Shown here: in pieces, positions 1 to 8,207 of the stretch | Layout of the letters: the number at the start of each line of letters is the position of its first letter | How positions within the stretch are numbered: the first letter of the stretch is position 1 | From: Actinotalea alkalitolerans | GTDB taxonomy: Bacteria > Actinomycetota > Actinomycetes > Actinomycetales > Cellulomonadaceae | Length of the DNA: 64,000 nucleotides | NCBI RefSeq assembly: GCF_023369855.1 | Contig: NZ_JAMBPP010000004.1 | Coordinates: 186,001-250,000 of the forward strand | Direction of reading: 5' to 3' | Translations under genes and position numbers: made by a program | The notes under the pieces: model-generated | The model's input: only the letters and a program-made list of their open reading frames with translations | The model's database searches: none | What the model was told of the DNA's origin: nothing

Positions 1-75
1 GACGTGTCCGGGCCCGTCTACGACCTCGGGCCGCTGCGCGAGTGGATCGCGTGGCGTGATGAGGTCAACGCCTGA
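1..75 (+). CDS. C-terminal end of an unidentified protein (partial)
   Basis: The window opens inside a reading frame whose last 24 residues end in LREWIAWRDEVNA before TGA at 73-75. Codon use matches the neighbouring genes. Too little is visible to assign a family. The next gene begins 115 nt downstream on the same strand, with an inverted repeat in between, so it is probably a separate transcription unit. Confidence 0.6.
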   Translation, partial: DVSGPVYDLGPLREWIAWRDEVNA

Positions 76-104
76 GAGAGCCGGCTGGCGGTCGGGTCGC
101 CCGG

Positions 105-123
105 TGTTCGCCCAGAGCGAACA
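105..123. repeat. Inverted repeat TGTTCGC-N5-GCGAACA
   Basis: The 7-bp arms are perfect and separated by CCAGA. The repeat lies 30 nt after the stop of the upstream frame and 68 nt before the metallophosphoesterase start. It could be a short terminator hairpin, although no U-run follows, or an operator. The orientation TGTTCG...CGAACA is not that of the actinobacterial LexA box (CGAAC-N4-GTTCG). Confidence 0.45.
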
Positions 124-190
124 TGCCTGAGGGTTCGTGCCCCTGCCGAGCGGTGCCCGCCGGACGATAGGAGAGGGGAGGAGGACGGTC

Positions 191-2005
191 ATGGAACAGC
201 CAGCGGATCGCCGCCCGTCGGGCTCGGCCGGTCTCGGCCATCGCCTTGCCCGGTGGCTGCTCGTCGTCCTGGCGGTGCTGGTCCCCGCGGCGCTCTTCGG
301 TGTGACCACCGCGCGGGCCGAGGCATCCCTCGGCCCGCACCTGGCGCGGTACGAGGTCACCACCGACCACCTGGTGACCGTCGACCTCGGACCGTTGGGC
401 ACGCTCGTCATCGACTCGCCACTCCCGTTGACGCTCGGCGCCCGGGTGGTGGTCCAGGAGATCCCCCGTGACGTGACCGCGGTCGAGCAGGCCGACACGC
501 TCGCCGCGCTCGGGACCGACCTGGAGAGCTACGTGCAGTTCTTCAGCGGTCCGCAGGCTGCGCTGGACGTCGCCGTGCGCGCACTGGTGACCGATGCTGT
601 CCGCCGCACCGTCCTGGCAGCTCTCGCCGTCGCGATCGGTGCCGGGCTGGTGCGCGTACTGCTGGGCCGTGCACGACGTGAGGAGCTGGAGGCGAGACTC
701 GCCCCTCACCGTCGTGACACGGTCCTGGCCACCGGCATCGTCCTGGTCCTCGCTGCCACGGTCACTTCGAGCGACCGAGCCGAGCCGAGGCTGCCCGACG
801 GCGCCCTGGCCTCGCGGGTGTTCGACGACACCCCGCTGGAAGGTGCGCGCCTGACCGGTCGGCTCGCCGGCGTCATCGACACCTACGGCGGCTACGTCGT
901 GGAGGCGTACCTGGACAACGAGACCTTCTACGACCAGGCCAGGAGCAACCTCCAGGTCGCGTGGGAGGCGCGTGCTGCCGCAGATGCCGAGCTCGGCGCC
1001 CTGCGCGCCGCGATCCGCGACGGGAGCCCCCTCCCCGCCCCGAGCCCGCCCCCTCCCGCGACCGGCGAGCAGGACGAGGTGGACGGCCCGACGCCCGCAC
1101 CGACGTCGAGCCCGAGCCCGACCCAGGGTGCGGAGGACGGAGACGACGACGCCGTGCCTCGGCAGGAGGCAGGAGCGCAGGGGACCGGCGCGGCGGAGGG
1201 CGACCAGGCGGTCGAGGCCTCCGACGGCCCTGAGGTCGAGCCGGTGACCCTGCTGGTCGTCTCCGACCTGCACTGCAACGTGGGGATGGCACGCGTCATC
1301 CGGGAGGCTGCCGAGCTCGGGGAGGTCGACGTGATCCTCAACGCGGGCGACACCACCGTCAACGGCACCGCGGTCGAGTCCTACTGCATCACCGCCTTCG
1401 CGGGCGCGGTCCCGCCGGGGGTGACGATGGTCGTCTCGGACGGCAACCACGACAGCGTCGAGACCTCGGCGCAGGAGCGCCGCGCGGGGATGACCGTCCT
1501 GGACGGGAAGGTCGTCGAGGTCGCCGGCCTGCGCATCCTGGGCGACAGCGACCCGAACGCCACCCGCATCGGTATCGGGACGAGCCCCGTCGGCGACGAG
1601 TCCGCAGGCCAGATGGGACGCCGGCTCGCCGAGGCCGCGTGCGCCGATCCCGACGGCGTCGACCTGCTCCTGGTGCACACCCCCTCGGTCGGGAGCTACC
1701 CGCTCGGTACGGGATGCGTCCCGGCGCAGGTCTCCGGGCACGCCCACCGCAGGATCGGACCGGTGTCCATGGGCGAGGGGGTGCGGTACGTGAGCTCGAG
1801 CACCGCGGGAGCGGCACACGGGCAGCCGACGGTGGGTCCGCTCAACGGCATCGCCGAGATGACGATCCTGAGGTTCGACCCGCAGAGCAGGCGCTTCCTG
1901 GACTACCGCCTGATCCGGGTCCACCCGGACGCCGCGGTGGACGTCGGCCTCGCACTGCGCTGGCCCGGGACCTCCGACCCGTGGCTGCGCCGCGGCATCC
2001 GGTGA
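191..2005 (+). CDS. Membrane-anchored metallophosphoesterase
   Basis: This 604-aa protein carries the complete calcineurin-like metallophosphoesterase motif set in its C-terminal third: SDLHCN (about residue 358), GDTT, GNHD (about 418), a HTP motif and GHAHRR (about 516). These supply the ligands for a two-metal phosphoesterase site. The N-terminal part has a membrane segment at about residues 27-48 and two more at about 150-170 and 185-200. A Pro/Asp/Glu-rich linker (about 290-355) joins this membrane part to the enzyme. ATG at 191 is chosen because a strong GGGGAGGAGGA ribosome site precedes it; GTG at 137 is in frame but has none. The substrate is unknown. The linker suggests that the catalytic domain is held away from the membrane, probably on the outside. 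Confidence 0.8.
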   Translation: MEQPADRRPSGSAGLGHRLARWLLVVLAVLVPAALFGVTTARAEASLGPHLARYEVTTDHLVTVDLGPLGTLVIDSPLPLTLGARVVVQEIPRDVTAVEQADTLAALGTDLESYVQFFSGPQAALDVAVRALVTDAVRRTVLAALAVAIGAGLVRVLLGRARREELEARLAPHRRDTVLATGIVLVLAATVTSSDRAEPRLPDGALASRVFDDTPLEGARLTGRLAGVIDTYGGYVVEAYLDNETFYDQARSNLQVAWEARAAADAELGALRAAIRDGSPLPAPSPPPPATGEQDEVDGPTPAPTSSPSPTQGAEDGDDDAVPRQEAGAQGTGAAEGDQAVEASDGPEVEPVTLLVVSDLHCNVGMARVIREAAELGEVDVILNAGDTTVNGTAVESYCITAFAGAVPPGVTMVVSDGNHDSVETSAQERRAGMTVLDGKVVEVAGLRILGDSDPNATRIGIGTSPVGDESAGQMGRRLAEAACADPDGVDLLLVHTPSVGSYPLGTGCVPAQVSGHAHRRIGPVSMGEGVRYVSSSTAGAAHGQPTVGPLNGIAEMTILRFDPQSRRFLDYRLIRVHPDAAVDVGLALRWPGTSDPWLRRGIR

Positions 2006-2110
2006 GCACCGTCGTGCCTGGACGTCGCACCCAGGTACAGCGCGTACCGTGTCCTGACACCGGGTGGGACGAGCGACCGCCCTTGACCTTCCGTGACCGC
2101 AAGGAGCTCC

Positions 2111-2737
2111 GTGCGTCAGCGTCCGGCCGGGGGCCGTCGTCCCCTCCGCCTCCTGTGGTCGGTGCTCGTCGGAGCGTCGGCCCTGATCATCGTCCTCGCC
2201 GGCCCGTCCGCGGCTCATGACGTCCTCGAGTCGAGCGTCCCGGCGGCCGGCGCGGTCCTGACGGAGCAGCCGACCCAGGTGCTGCTCACGTACTCCGCGC
2301 AGCAGCTCGACCTCGGCGCGGGCGTGCAGGTGACCGGTGCGGACGGTGCGGGGTGGGCCGACGGCGACGTGGTCATCGCGGACCGCACGCTGACCCAGCC
2401 CCTGCGCGAAGGGATGCCCGCGGGCGTCTACACCGTGCAGTGGAGGTCGGTCTCGAGCGACGGTCACGCGATCGACGGTGACTTCACCTTCACCCTCGAC
2501 CTCCCTGCGCCGACGGTCGAGGAGCCCGCCCCGACACCCGAGACGCAGGCGGGGACGGACGCCCAGGCCCCGGCGCCGACGCAGGAGCCCGAGCAGGAGA
2601 CGATCTCACCGGTGGTCCCGGGCACCCCTGACGGGCCGTCGACCATGAGCCCGCTCCTGGTCGTCGGTCTCGTGCTGGGTGCGAGCGCGGCCGCGGTCAC
2701 CGTCCTGGTGCTGCTGCGACGCAAGGGTGAGCGGTGA
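2111..2737 (+). CDS. CopC-domain copper-binding protein with C-terminal membrane anchor
   Basis: This 208-aa exported protein has a signal peptide ending ...GPSAA, then HDVLESSVPAAGAVL, the usual start of mature CopC proteins, whose N-terminal His is a Cu(II) ligand. The CopC beta-sandwich covers about residues 38-130 (ending near DGHAIDGDFTFTL). A Pro/Glu-rich stretch and a single C-terminal membrane helix (MSPLLVVGLVLGASAAAV...) followed by RRKGER anchor it. GTG at 2111 is preferred because AAGGAG lies just upstream; GTG at 2093 would add six residues. The next gene overlaps it by 4 nt, so the two are probably co-translated. A role in extracytoplasmic copper handling is inferred from the family. 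Confidence 0.82.
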   Translation: MRQRPAGGRRPLRLLWSVLVGASALIIVLAGPSAAHDVLESSVPAAGAVLTEQPTQVLLTYSAQQLDLGAGVQVTGADGAGWADGDVVIADRTLTQPLREGMPAGVYTVQWRSVSSDGHAIDGDFTFTLDLPAPTVEEPAPTPETQAGTDAQAPAPTQEPEQETISPVVPGTPDGPSTMSPLLVVGLVLGASAAAVTVLVLLRRKGER

Positions 2738-3480
2738 GTACCCAGGAGACCCCCGAGCGGCGGACGGGGGAGCCTGCACCGGTCGACCATCGCCATGCCT
2801 GGCGGTGGGTCGCGACCGTGATCGGCGTCCTGGTCCTGGGCATGGTGGCCGGGCCCTGGGCCTATGCCCGCTGGATCGCCCCGGACGCGCCCGGACCGTT
2901 CGCGCTCAGCACACCAGCTCCTGTCGAGGAGACCGAGGCACCGGTCGACGATCCTGACGACGACGTCGTCGAGGGGACATGGGTGGTGGGGGAGGGCTCG
3001 CAGGCCGGCTACCGGCTCGCCGAGGTGCTCTCGGGGCAGCCGGTCACCGTGGTGGGCCGTGGCAGCGAGGTCAGCGGCACCGTGGTCGTCGCCGGCGGGC
3101 AGCTGGTCGAGGCCCAGATCGTCGTCGGGGTCGCCTCGATCTCGACCGACGAGTCGGCGCGTGACGCCTACTTCCGCCGCGCGCTGGACACCAGCACGTA
3201 CCCGGAGTCGACCTTCGTCCTGGACACGCCGGTGGACCTGGGCCCGCTGGCGTCGCAGGGGACCGCCGTCGAGCTGCAGGCCGTGGGGACGTTGACGCTG
3301 CGTGGTGTCGCCCGGCAGGTCACCGCGAGCCTGGAGGTCCAGCGCACCGCCGACGGCGTCGAGGTCGCGGGCCAGGTCCCGCTGACCCTGGCGGATCACG
3401 GTCTGACCGCACCGGACCTGGGTTCGGTCACGGTCGAGCCGACCGGCTCGGTCGAGCTGCACCTGCTGCTCACGCGCTGA
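2734..3480 (+). CDS. YceI-family lipocalin-like protein with N-terminal membrane helix
   Basis: This 248-aa protein overlaps copC by 4 nt (GTGA). One membrane segment (about residues 28-50) precedes an acidic linker and a YceI domain from about residue 85 to the end, with the typical signatures FRRALDTSTYPESTF and LTLRGVARQVTASLEV. YceI domains are beta-barrels that bind long isoprenoid or lipid-like ligands outside the cytoplasm. The pairing with CopC suggests a small envelope operon. No enzyme motif is visible and the ligand is unknown. Confidence 0.83.
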   Translation: MSTQETPERRTGEPAPVDHRHAWRWVATVIGVLVLGMVAGPWAYARWIAPDAPGPFALSTPAPVEETEAPVDDPDDDVVEGTWVVGEGSQAGYRLAEVLSGQPVTVVGRGSEVSGTVVVAGGQLVEAQIVVGVASISTDESARDAYFRRALDTSTYPESTFVLDTPVDLGPLASQGTAVELQAVGTLTLRGVARQVTASLEVQRTADGVEVAGQVPLTLADHGLTAPDLGSVTVEPTGSVELHLLLTR

Positions 3481-3520
3481 GCACCGCGACGGCTGCTCCG
3501 TCCGCGCGGCCACCCGTATC

Positions 3521-3534
3521 TTCGGGTGTCCGAA
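3521..3534. promoter_or_regulatory. Inverted repeat TTCGG-GTGT-CCGAA, candidate operator of the metal-transport operon
   Basis: A perfect 5-bp inverted repeat with a 4-bp spacer lies just upstream of a plausible promoter: TTGCCC at 3542-3547, a 17-nt spacer, and TAGACA at 3565-3570, which is 6 nt from the ATG at 3577. As the operon encodes its own DtxR-type repressor, this is the best candidate site for it. That assignment is inference. Confidence 0.45.
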
Positions 3535-3576
3535 CTTTCGTTTGCCCCGGGAGCACGGGCAGGGTAGACAGACCCC

Positions 3577-4515
3577 ATGCTCAGGCGCCGGCTCGCCAGT
3601 CTGCTGGTTCTCGCCGGCTGCGCCTCGGTCGGCTGCAGCGCCTCGGTGGACGCTGCGGAGCCGTCCGCCTCCCGCTCCTCGGCGGTGCCCGTGGTGCTGA
3701 CCACCTTCACCGTCCTGGCCGACATGGTGCAGGTGGTGGGAGGACCGCAGGTGCAGGTCGAGTCCCTCCTCGAGGTGGGACGGGAGGTGCACGGGTACGA
3801 GCCCACCCCGGCGGACCTGCGGCGCGCCGCGGGGGCCGATCTCCTGATCGCGAACGGACTGGGGCTCGAGGGGTGGCTCGACGGCCTCCTCGCGCCCCTC
3901 GACCTTCCTCGGGTGACCCTGACCGACAGGATCGAGCCGATCCTCGTGCGGTCCGGGGAGTACGAGGGACTGGCGAACCCCCACGCATGGATGTCACCGG
4001 TGGTCGGCCAGCAGTACGTCGAGGCGATCGCCGACGCCCTCGCGACGCTCGCCCCCCGTCACAGCCGGCTCTTCGCCGAGCGGGCCGAGGCGTACTCGGT
4101 GACCCTCGACGAGCTCCATGACCAGACGGTCGAGCGGCTCGCGACGGTGCCGACGAGTGCGCGGGTCCTGGTCACCTGCGAGGGTGCCTTCTCCTACCTG
4201 GCCCGTGACGCCGGTCTCGAGGAGGTCTACCTGTGGGCGGTCAACGCCGACCGGCAGGGAACCCCCCGGCAGGTGGCGGACGCGATCACGACGGTGCGTG
4301 ACCGCGGCGTCCCCGCGGTGTTCTGCGAGTCGACCGTCTCCTCGACCGGGCAGGAGCAGGTCGCCCGCGAGTCGGGCGCCACCTTCGGTGGCGTGCTGTA
4401 CGTGGACTCGCTGTCCGAGGCGGACGGCCCCGTCCCCACCTACCTGGACCTGCTGCGCCACGACGTCGAGGTCATCGTCGCAGGCCTGACCCGGTCCCAG
4501 GAGGTGGTGGGGTGA
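3577..4515 (+). CDS. mntA: Metal ABC transporter substrate-binding lipoprotein, Mn/Fe-type
   Basis: This 312-aa cluster A-I (TroA/PsaA) solute-binding protein has a lipobox LAGC with Cys15 as the likely lipidated residue. Metal ligands expected for the family are visible: His in EVHGYEPTP, His in NPHAWM, Glu in VTCEGAFSYL and Asp in YVDSLS. Glu at the third position is the pattern of Mn/Fe-binding members (PsaA, MntC); Zn-binding members carry His. There is no His-rich loop, unlike the second binding protein at 43.9-45.0 kb. The gene heads a four-gene operon with 4-nt overlaps: ATPase, permease, DtxR regulator. The start has a leaderless-like hexamer TAGACA 6 nt upstream. Confidence 0.85.
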   Translation: MLRRRLASLLVLAGCASVGCSASVDAAEPSASRSSAVPVVLTTFTVLADMVQVVGGPQVQVESLLEVGREVHGYEPTPADLRRAAGADLLIANGLGLEGWLDGLLAPLDLPRVTLTDRIEPILVRSGEYEGLANPHAWMSPVVGQQYVEAIADALATLAPRHSRLFAERAEAYSVTLDELHDQTVERLATVPTSARVLVTCEGAFSYLARDAGLEEVYLWAVNADRQGTPRQVADAITTVRDRGVPAVFCESTVSSTGQEQVARESGATFGGVLYVDSLSEADGPVPTYLDLLRHDVEVIVAGLTRSQEVVG

Positions 4516-5264
4516 CCCCGGCGCTCCAGGTTCGCGGGCTGACCGTGCGCTATCGCGAGGTGCTGGCCCTGGACGACGTCCATCTCGCCGTGGCGCCCGG
4601 AGAGGCCTGCGGGCTGGTCGGGATGAACGGCTCGGGCAAGTCGACCCTCTTCAGGGCGGTGCTCGGACTGGTCCCCACGAGCCGCGGCGACGTCGAGGTG
4701 CTGGGTGGGTCCCCGCAGCACGCCCGGGCTCGGGGAGAGGTGGGCTACGTCCCCCAGACCGACGACGTCGACCGGGACTTCCCGGTCAGCGTGGCCGACG
4801 TCGTGCTCATGGGTCGCTACCACCTGATGGGGTGGCGCAGGCGTCCGCGCGCGGCGGACCACGCCGCGGTCGAGGCAGCCCTGGACCGGGTTCGGCTCAC
4901 CGAGCTCGCGGGCCGGCAGATCGGCCGGCTCTCCGGGGGGCAGCGCCAACGAGTGCTGCTGGCACGCGCCCTGGCCCAGCAGGCCCGGGTGCTGCTGCTC
5001 GACGAGCCGTTCACCGGGGTCGACGCCGCGTCCGAGGCCGCGGTGAGCAGCGTCCTGCGCGAGCTCGTCGCCGACGGCTGCAGCGTGCTGCTCTCGACCC
5101 ACGACCTGGCGACGCTGCCCGACCTGTGCGAGCGGTCGGTGCTGCTGCACCGGCGTGTGCTCGCCGAGGGACCGACGGCTCAGGTGCTCACCCCGGAGAA
5201 CCTCGCGCTCGCCTTCGGCCTGGGTACGCCCGGGAGCGCCCGGAGGGGGACGGGAGCACGGTGA
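4512..5264 (+). CDS. mntB: Metal ABC transporter ATP-binding protein
   Basis: This 250-aa ABC ATPase has Walker A GMNGSGKST (about residues 37-45), a Q-loop in YVPQTDDVD, the signature RLSGGQRQR, Walker B VLLLDEPFTGVD and the switch His in STHDLATL. YVPQ...D followed by DFPVSVADVVLMGRY is typical of ATPases of Mn/Zn importers. The GTG start overlaps the mntA stop (GTGA) and is preceded by AGGAGGTG. It powers the importer formed with the flanking binding protein and permease. Confidence 0.9.
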   Translation: MTPALQVRGLTVRYREVLALDDVHLAVAPGEACGLVGMNGSGKSTLFRAVLGLVPTSRGDVEVLGGSPQHARARGEVGYVPQTDDVDRDFPVSVADVVLMGRYHLMGWRRRPRAADHAAVEAALDRVRLTELAGRQIGRLSGGQRQRVLLARALAQQARVLLLDEPFTGVDAASEAAVSSVLRELVADGCSVLLSTHDLATLPDLCERSVLLHRRVLAEGPTAQVLTPENLALAFGLGTPGSARRGTGAR

Positions 5265-6211
5265 ACCTCGACCTGGTGACCGAGGCGTTCGGGTTCGCCT
5301 TCATGCAGAGGGCCCTGCTCGTGACCGTCGTCGCGAGCATCGTGTGCGCGCTGCTGAGCTGCTGGCTGGTCCTGATCGGGTGGTCGCTGATGGGCGACGC
5401 CGTCTCCCACGCGGTGCTCCCGGGAGTCGTCCTGTCCTACCTGTTCGGTCTGCCCTTCGCCGTCGGGGCGTTCGTCTTCGGGATCGGTGCCGTGGCGTTG
5501 ATCGGCACGGTGCGCGAGACCACCCGGCTCAAGGAGGACGCCGCCATCGGCGTGGTCTTCACCACGGTCTTCGCGTTCGGGGTCGTGCTGGTCTCGGTCA
5601 CCCCGAGCCAGGTCGACCTGTCCCACATCCTGTTCGGGAACGTGCTGGGTGTCTCGGACGTCGACATCGTCCAGGTGCTCGTCCTGGGTGCGGTGGCCTT
5701 CGCGGTGCTCGTCCTGCTCCGTCGCGACCTGACGCTGTACTCGTTCGACCGCGTGCACGCGCACGTCATCGGCCTGCGGGCGCGGCGGACCGGCGCGATC
5801 CTGCTGGGACTCCTCGCACTCACCGTGGTCGTGGCGCTCCAGGCCGTGGGCGTGGTGCTCGCGGTCGCGATGCTGATCACCCCGGGAGCGACCGCCTTCC
5901 TGCTGACCGACCGGATCTCCCGGATGCTGCTGATCGCCCCGACCATCGCCGTGGCGTGCGCGGTCGTCGGCATCTGGGCGAGCTACGCGCTCGACGCTGC
6001 GAGCGCGGGTCTGGTGGTGGTGTGCCAGGGGCTCGCCTTCACCCTGGCCTACCTGTTCTCGCCGACCCAGGGGCTGCTGCGGCGGCACGGTGCGCTCAGG
6101 GCGGGTGGGCGCGGCCGGCAGCGGGCTCCCCTCTCCCTCACCGCCGCGGAGGGCACCGGGGTGGGTTCCGTGCTGCCGAGCGCGGAGACCGACGGGACAC
6201 GGGCTCCGTGA
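5261..6211 (+). CDS. mntC: Metal ABC transporter permease
   Basis: This 316-aa polytopic protein of the ABC-3 family has about eight hydrophobic segments. The family hallmark GDAVSHAVLPGVVLSYLFG lies near the N-terminus and VVALQAVGVVLAVAMLITPGATA near the C-terminus. The GTG start overlaps the ATPase stop by 4 nt. The last 35 residues are hydrophilic and Arg/Gly-rich. It forms the membrane channel of the importer; the Mn preference is inferred from the binding protein and regulator. Confidence 0.88.
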   Translation: MNLDLVTEAFGFAFMQRALLVTVVASIVCALLSCWLVLIGWSLMGDAVSHAVLPGVVLSYLFGLPFAVGAFVFGIGAVALIGTVRETTRLKEDAAIGVVFTTVFAFGVVLVSVTPSQVDLSHILFGNVLGVSDVDIVQVLVLGAVAFAVLVLLRRDLTLYSFDRVHAHVIGLRARRTGAILLGLLALTVVVALQAVGVVLAVAMLITPGATAFLLTDRISRMLLIAPTIAVACAVVGIWASYALDAASAGLVVVCQGLAFTLAYLFSPTQGLLRRHGALRAGGRGRQRAPLSLTAAEGTGVGSVLPSAETDGTRAP

Positions 6212-6837
6212 GCTCGGCTCCACGAGCGGAACCGAGCCGCGCGGGCCAGGACTGCCTCAAGGCGATCTGGTCGGCTCAGGAGTGGACCTCCGCACCGGTC
6301 GCCACCTCCCAGGTGGCCGAGCGGCTCGGTGTCGGCGCACCGACCGTCTCGGAGACCGTGCAGCGGCTGGTCGGGCAGGGGCTCGTGGAGCACCGACGCT
6401 ACGGTCCGGTCACGTTGACCCCGGCAGGGCGGGTGGTGGCCCTGAGGATGGTGCGGCGGCACCGACTGATCGAGACGTGGCTGGTCGAGCACCTCGGGTA
6501 CGGCTGGGACGAGGTGCACGACGAGGCCGAGGTGCTCGAGCACGCGGTGTCCGACCTGTTCGTGGAACGGCTCGACGCGCTCCTCGGCCGACCCGTCCGT
6601 GACCCGCACGGCGACCCCGTCCCGTCGGCCGACGGACAGGTCGTGCTGCCGGACGCCGTGCCGCTGGCCGGCCTCGCCCCCGGGCAGCGCGGCACGGTGG
6701 CACGGGTCTCGGACGCCGACCCGGCGGTCCTGCGCGAGTGCAGGGCGGCGGGGATCGGGCTCGACGTGGTCGTCACCGCGCCCACCGACCTGTCCCTCGC
6801 GGCACAGCAGGCCGTCCGGGTCGTGCCGCAGGACTAG
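6208..6837 (+). CDS. mntR: DtxR/MntR-family metal-dependent transcriptional repressor
   Basis: This 209-aa regulator has a winged helix at about residues 10-75 (SQVAERLGVGAPTVSETVQRLVGQGLV). The DtxR dimerisation and metal-binding region follows, with HDEAEVLEHAVSD and the conserved DPHGDPVPSADG. A C-terminal FeoA/SH3-like domain comes last (LAGLAPGQRGTVARVSD). It overlaps the permease stop (GTGA) and is the last gene of the operon, so transporter and sensor are made together. DtxR-family repressors bind DNA when loaded with Mn(II) or Fe(II). Because the transporter looks Mn-type, MntR function is more likely than IdeR function. Confidence 0.86.
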   Translation: MSSAPRAEPSRAGQDCLKAIWSAQEWTSAPVATSQVAERLGVGAPTVSETVQRLVGQGLVEHRRYGPVTLTPAGRVVALRMVRRHRLIETWLVEHLGYGWDEVHDEAEVLEHAVSDLFVERLDALLGRPVRDPHGDPVPSADGQVVLPDAVPLAGLAPGQRGTVARVSDADPAVLRECRAAGIGLDVVVTAPTDLSLAAQQAVRVVPQD

Positions 6838-6897
6838 TCGTTCCGGCCCGGCGGGTATTGCCCTCCCATGAAGCGTGCATAGTCGCCGACCGCAGGT

Positions 6898-6922
6898 TAC
6901 GCTTGCGTAGGTTCGTCGAACC
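6898..6922. promoter_or_regulatory. Two adjacent inverted repeats upstream of the desaturase gene
   Basis: TACGC-TT-GCGTA (6898-6909) is followed directly by GGTTCG-T-CGAACC (6910-6922); both are perfect. They lie 88-112 nt before the desaturase start, in an intergenic region of 172 nt that contains nothing else recognisable. They are plausible operators for regulated membrane-lipid desaturation. Which protein binds them is unknown. Confidence 0.4.
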
Positions 6923-7009
6923 GGATGTGCTGCCGACGGCACGCGTCACCCCCACAGCTAGTCCCACGAGCACCCCACGGCTAGCCCTGACAGAGTGGAA
7001 ACGCACCGT

Positions 7010-8116
7010 ATGGAAGCCAGCACCGCTTCGCACGACTCTGCCTCCTCGACCGTCACCAGGACCAGTCCGCGCGAGCGGCAGGTGAGCGAGTTCACCGCCC
7101 TGACCCGGACGGTCCAGGAAGCCGGTCTGATGCGTCGTCGGTACGGCTACTACTGGACCCGGTTCGTGGTGCTGACAGCGCTGCTGGCCAGCATCGGCGT
7201 CGCGTTCGTGCTGATCGGGGACTCATGGTGGCAGCTCGCGCTGGCCGCGGTGCTCGCCCTGGTGCTGGGGCAGGTCATGTTCCTCGGGCACGACGCCGCG
7301 CACCGGCAGATCTTCTCCTCGGGCAAGTGGAACGACTGGGCCAGTCTCGTCCTGGCCAATCTCTACGCGGGGATGAGCTACGGCTGGTGGCAGCACAAGC
7401 ACAGCCGTCACCACGCCAAGCCCAACCAGATCGGTGCTGACGGCGACATCGACAACGGTGTCCTGGTCTTCACCACCGACAGCCTTCCCGCCGCACGGAC
7501 CGGGCTCGCCGGCTGGTTCGCGCAGCGCCAGGGATGGCTGTTCTTCCCGTTGCTCCTCCTCGAGGGCCTGAACCTGCACATCTCGGGGGTCAAGACGATC
7601 TTCGGTCGAGGTGAGGTCAAGCGCCGTCCGATCGAGATCGCGTTCGTGACCCTGCGCCTCGGGGGCTATCTCGGTCTGGTGTTCTGGCTGCTCCCGGTCG
7701 GGATGGCGTTCGCCTTCATCGGGGTCCAGCTCGCCCTGTTCGGCCTGTACATGGGCGCTGTCTTCGCCCCCAACCACAAGGGCATGCCGATCGTCCCCCC
7801 GGACGCCAAGATCGACTTCCTGCGCCGTCAGGTGCTGATGAGCCGCAACGTCAAGGGTGGCCCGGTCGTCGACGAGTTCATGGGTGGGCTGAACTACCAG
7901 ATCGAGCACCACCTCTTCCCCAACATGGCCCGCCCCCACCTGCGTGAGGTCCAGCCCATCGTGCGCGAGTTCTGCGCCTCTCGGGGGATCTCGTACACCG
8001 AGACCACCATGGTGAAGTCGTACGGCATCGTGATCCGCTACCTCAACAGGGTGGGACTGGCAGCTCGCGACCCGTTCCAGTGCCCGTTGACGGCGGAGTA
8101 CCGCTCGGCGCGCTGA
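7010..8116 (+). CDS. Membrane fatty-acid desaturase
   Basis: This 368-aa integral-membrane desaturase has the three His boxes that hold the di-iron centre: GHDAAH (about residue 93), KHSRHH (about 130) and QIEHHLFP (about 300), the last in the variant form typical of acyl-lipid and front-end desaturases. Paired hydrophobic segments lie between boxes 1 and 2 and again before box 3. It would introduce a double bond into membrane acyl chains using O2 and electrons from ferredoxin or a reductase that is not encoded here. ATG at 7010 is used; GTG at 6995 is in frame but no better supported. A strong hairpin follows the stop, so the gene is probably monocistronic. Confidence 0.88.
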   Translation: MEASTASHDSASSTVTRTSPRERQVSEFTALTRTVQEAGLMRRRYGYYWTRFVVLTALLASIGVAFVLIGDSWWQLALAAVLALVLGQVMFLGHDAAHRQIFSSGKWNDWASLVLANLYAGMSYGWWQHKHSRHHAKPNQIGADGDIDNGVLVFTTDSLPAARTGLAGWFAQRQGWLFFPLLLLEGLNLHISGVKTIFGRGEVKRRPIEIAFVTLRLGGYLGLVFWLLPVGMAFAFIGVQLALFGLYMGAVFAPNHKGMPIVPPDAKIDFLRRQVLMSRNVKGGPVVDEFMGGLNYQIEHHLFPNMARPHLREVQPIVREFCASRGISYTETTMVKSYGIVIRYLNRVGLAARDPFQCPLTAEYRSAR

Positions 8117-8147
8117 TCCCCCTGCCGGGCAGCCCCGGACACCTGCC

Positions 8148-8178
8148 TCGGCCCAGGTCCACCACGGACCTGGGCCGA
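8148..8178 (+). terminator. Rho-independent-type hairpin after the desaturase gene
   Basis: A perfect 13-bp GC-rich stem (8148-8160 with 8166-8178) and a 5-nt loop ACCAC lie 31 nt after the desaturase stop. No U-tract follows, as is common for actinobacterial terminators. It separates the gene from the leuS promoter. Confidence 0.7.
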
Positions 8179-8195
8179 CGTGCGTCCACCGACGG

Positions 8196-8201
8196 TAGCC
8201 T
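8196..8201 (+). promoter_or_regulatory. Leaderless-type -10 hexamer TAGCCT of leuS
   Basis: TAGCCT ends 6 nt before the GTG of leuS, and no ribosome-binding site lies between. Transcription would start at or next to the start codon. Confidence 0.55.
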
Positions 8202-8207
8202 GGGCGG

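Noticed and set aside
105-123. LexA (SOS) box
   Set aside because: The half-site order is TGTTCG...CGAACA, the reverse of the actinobacterial SOS box arrangement, and no SOS gene follows.
65-2467. Open frame of 800 codons on the minus strand at the left edge
   Set aside because: It runs antisense to the metallophosphoesterase and copC, which have motifs, signal peptides and ribosome sites. Its composition is that of a shadow frame.
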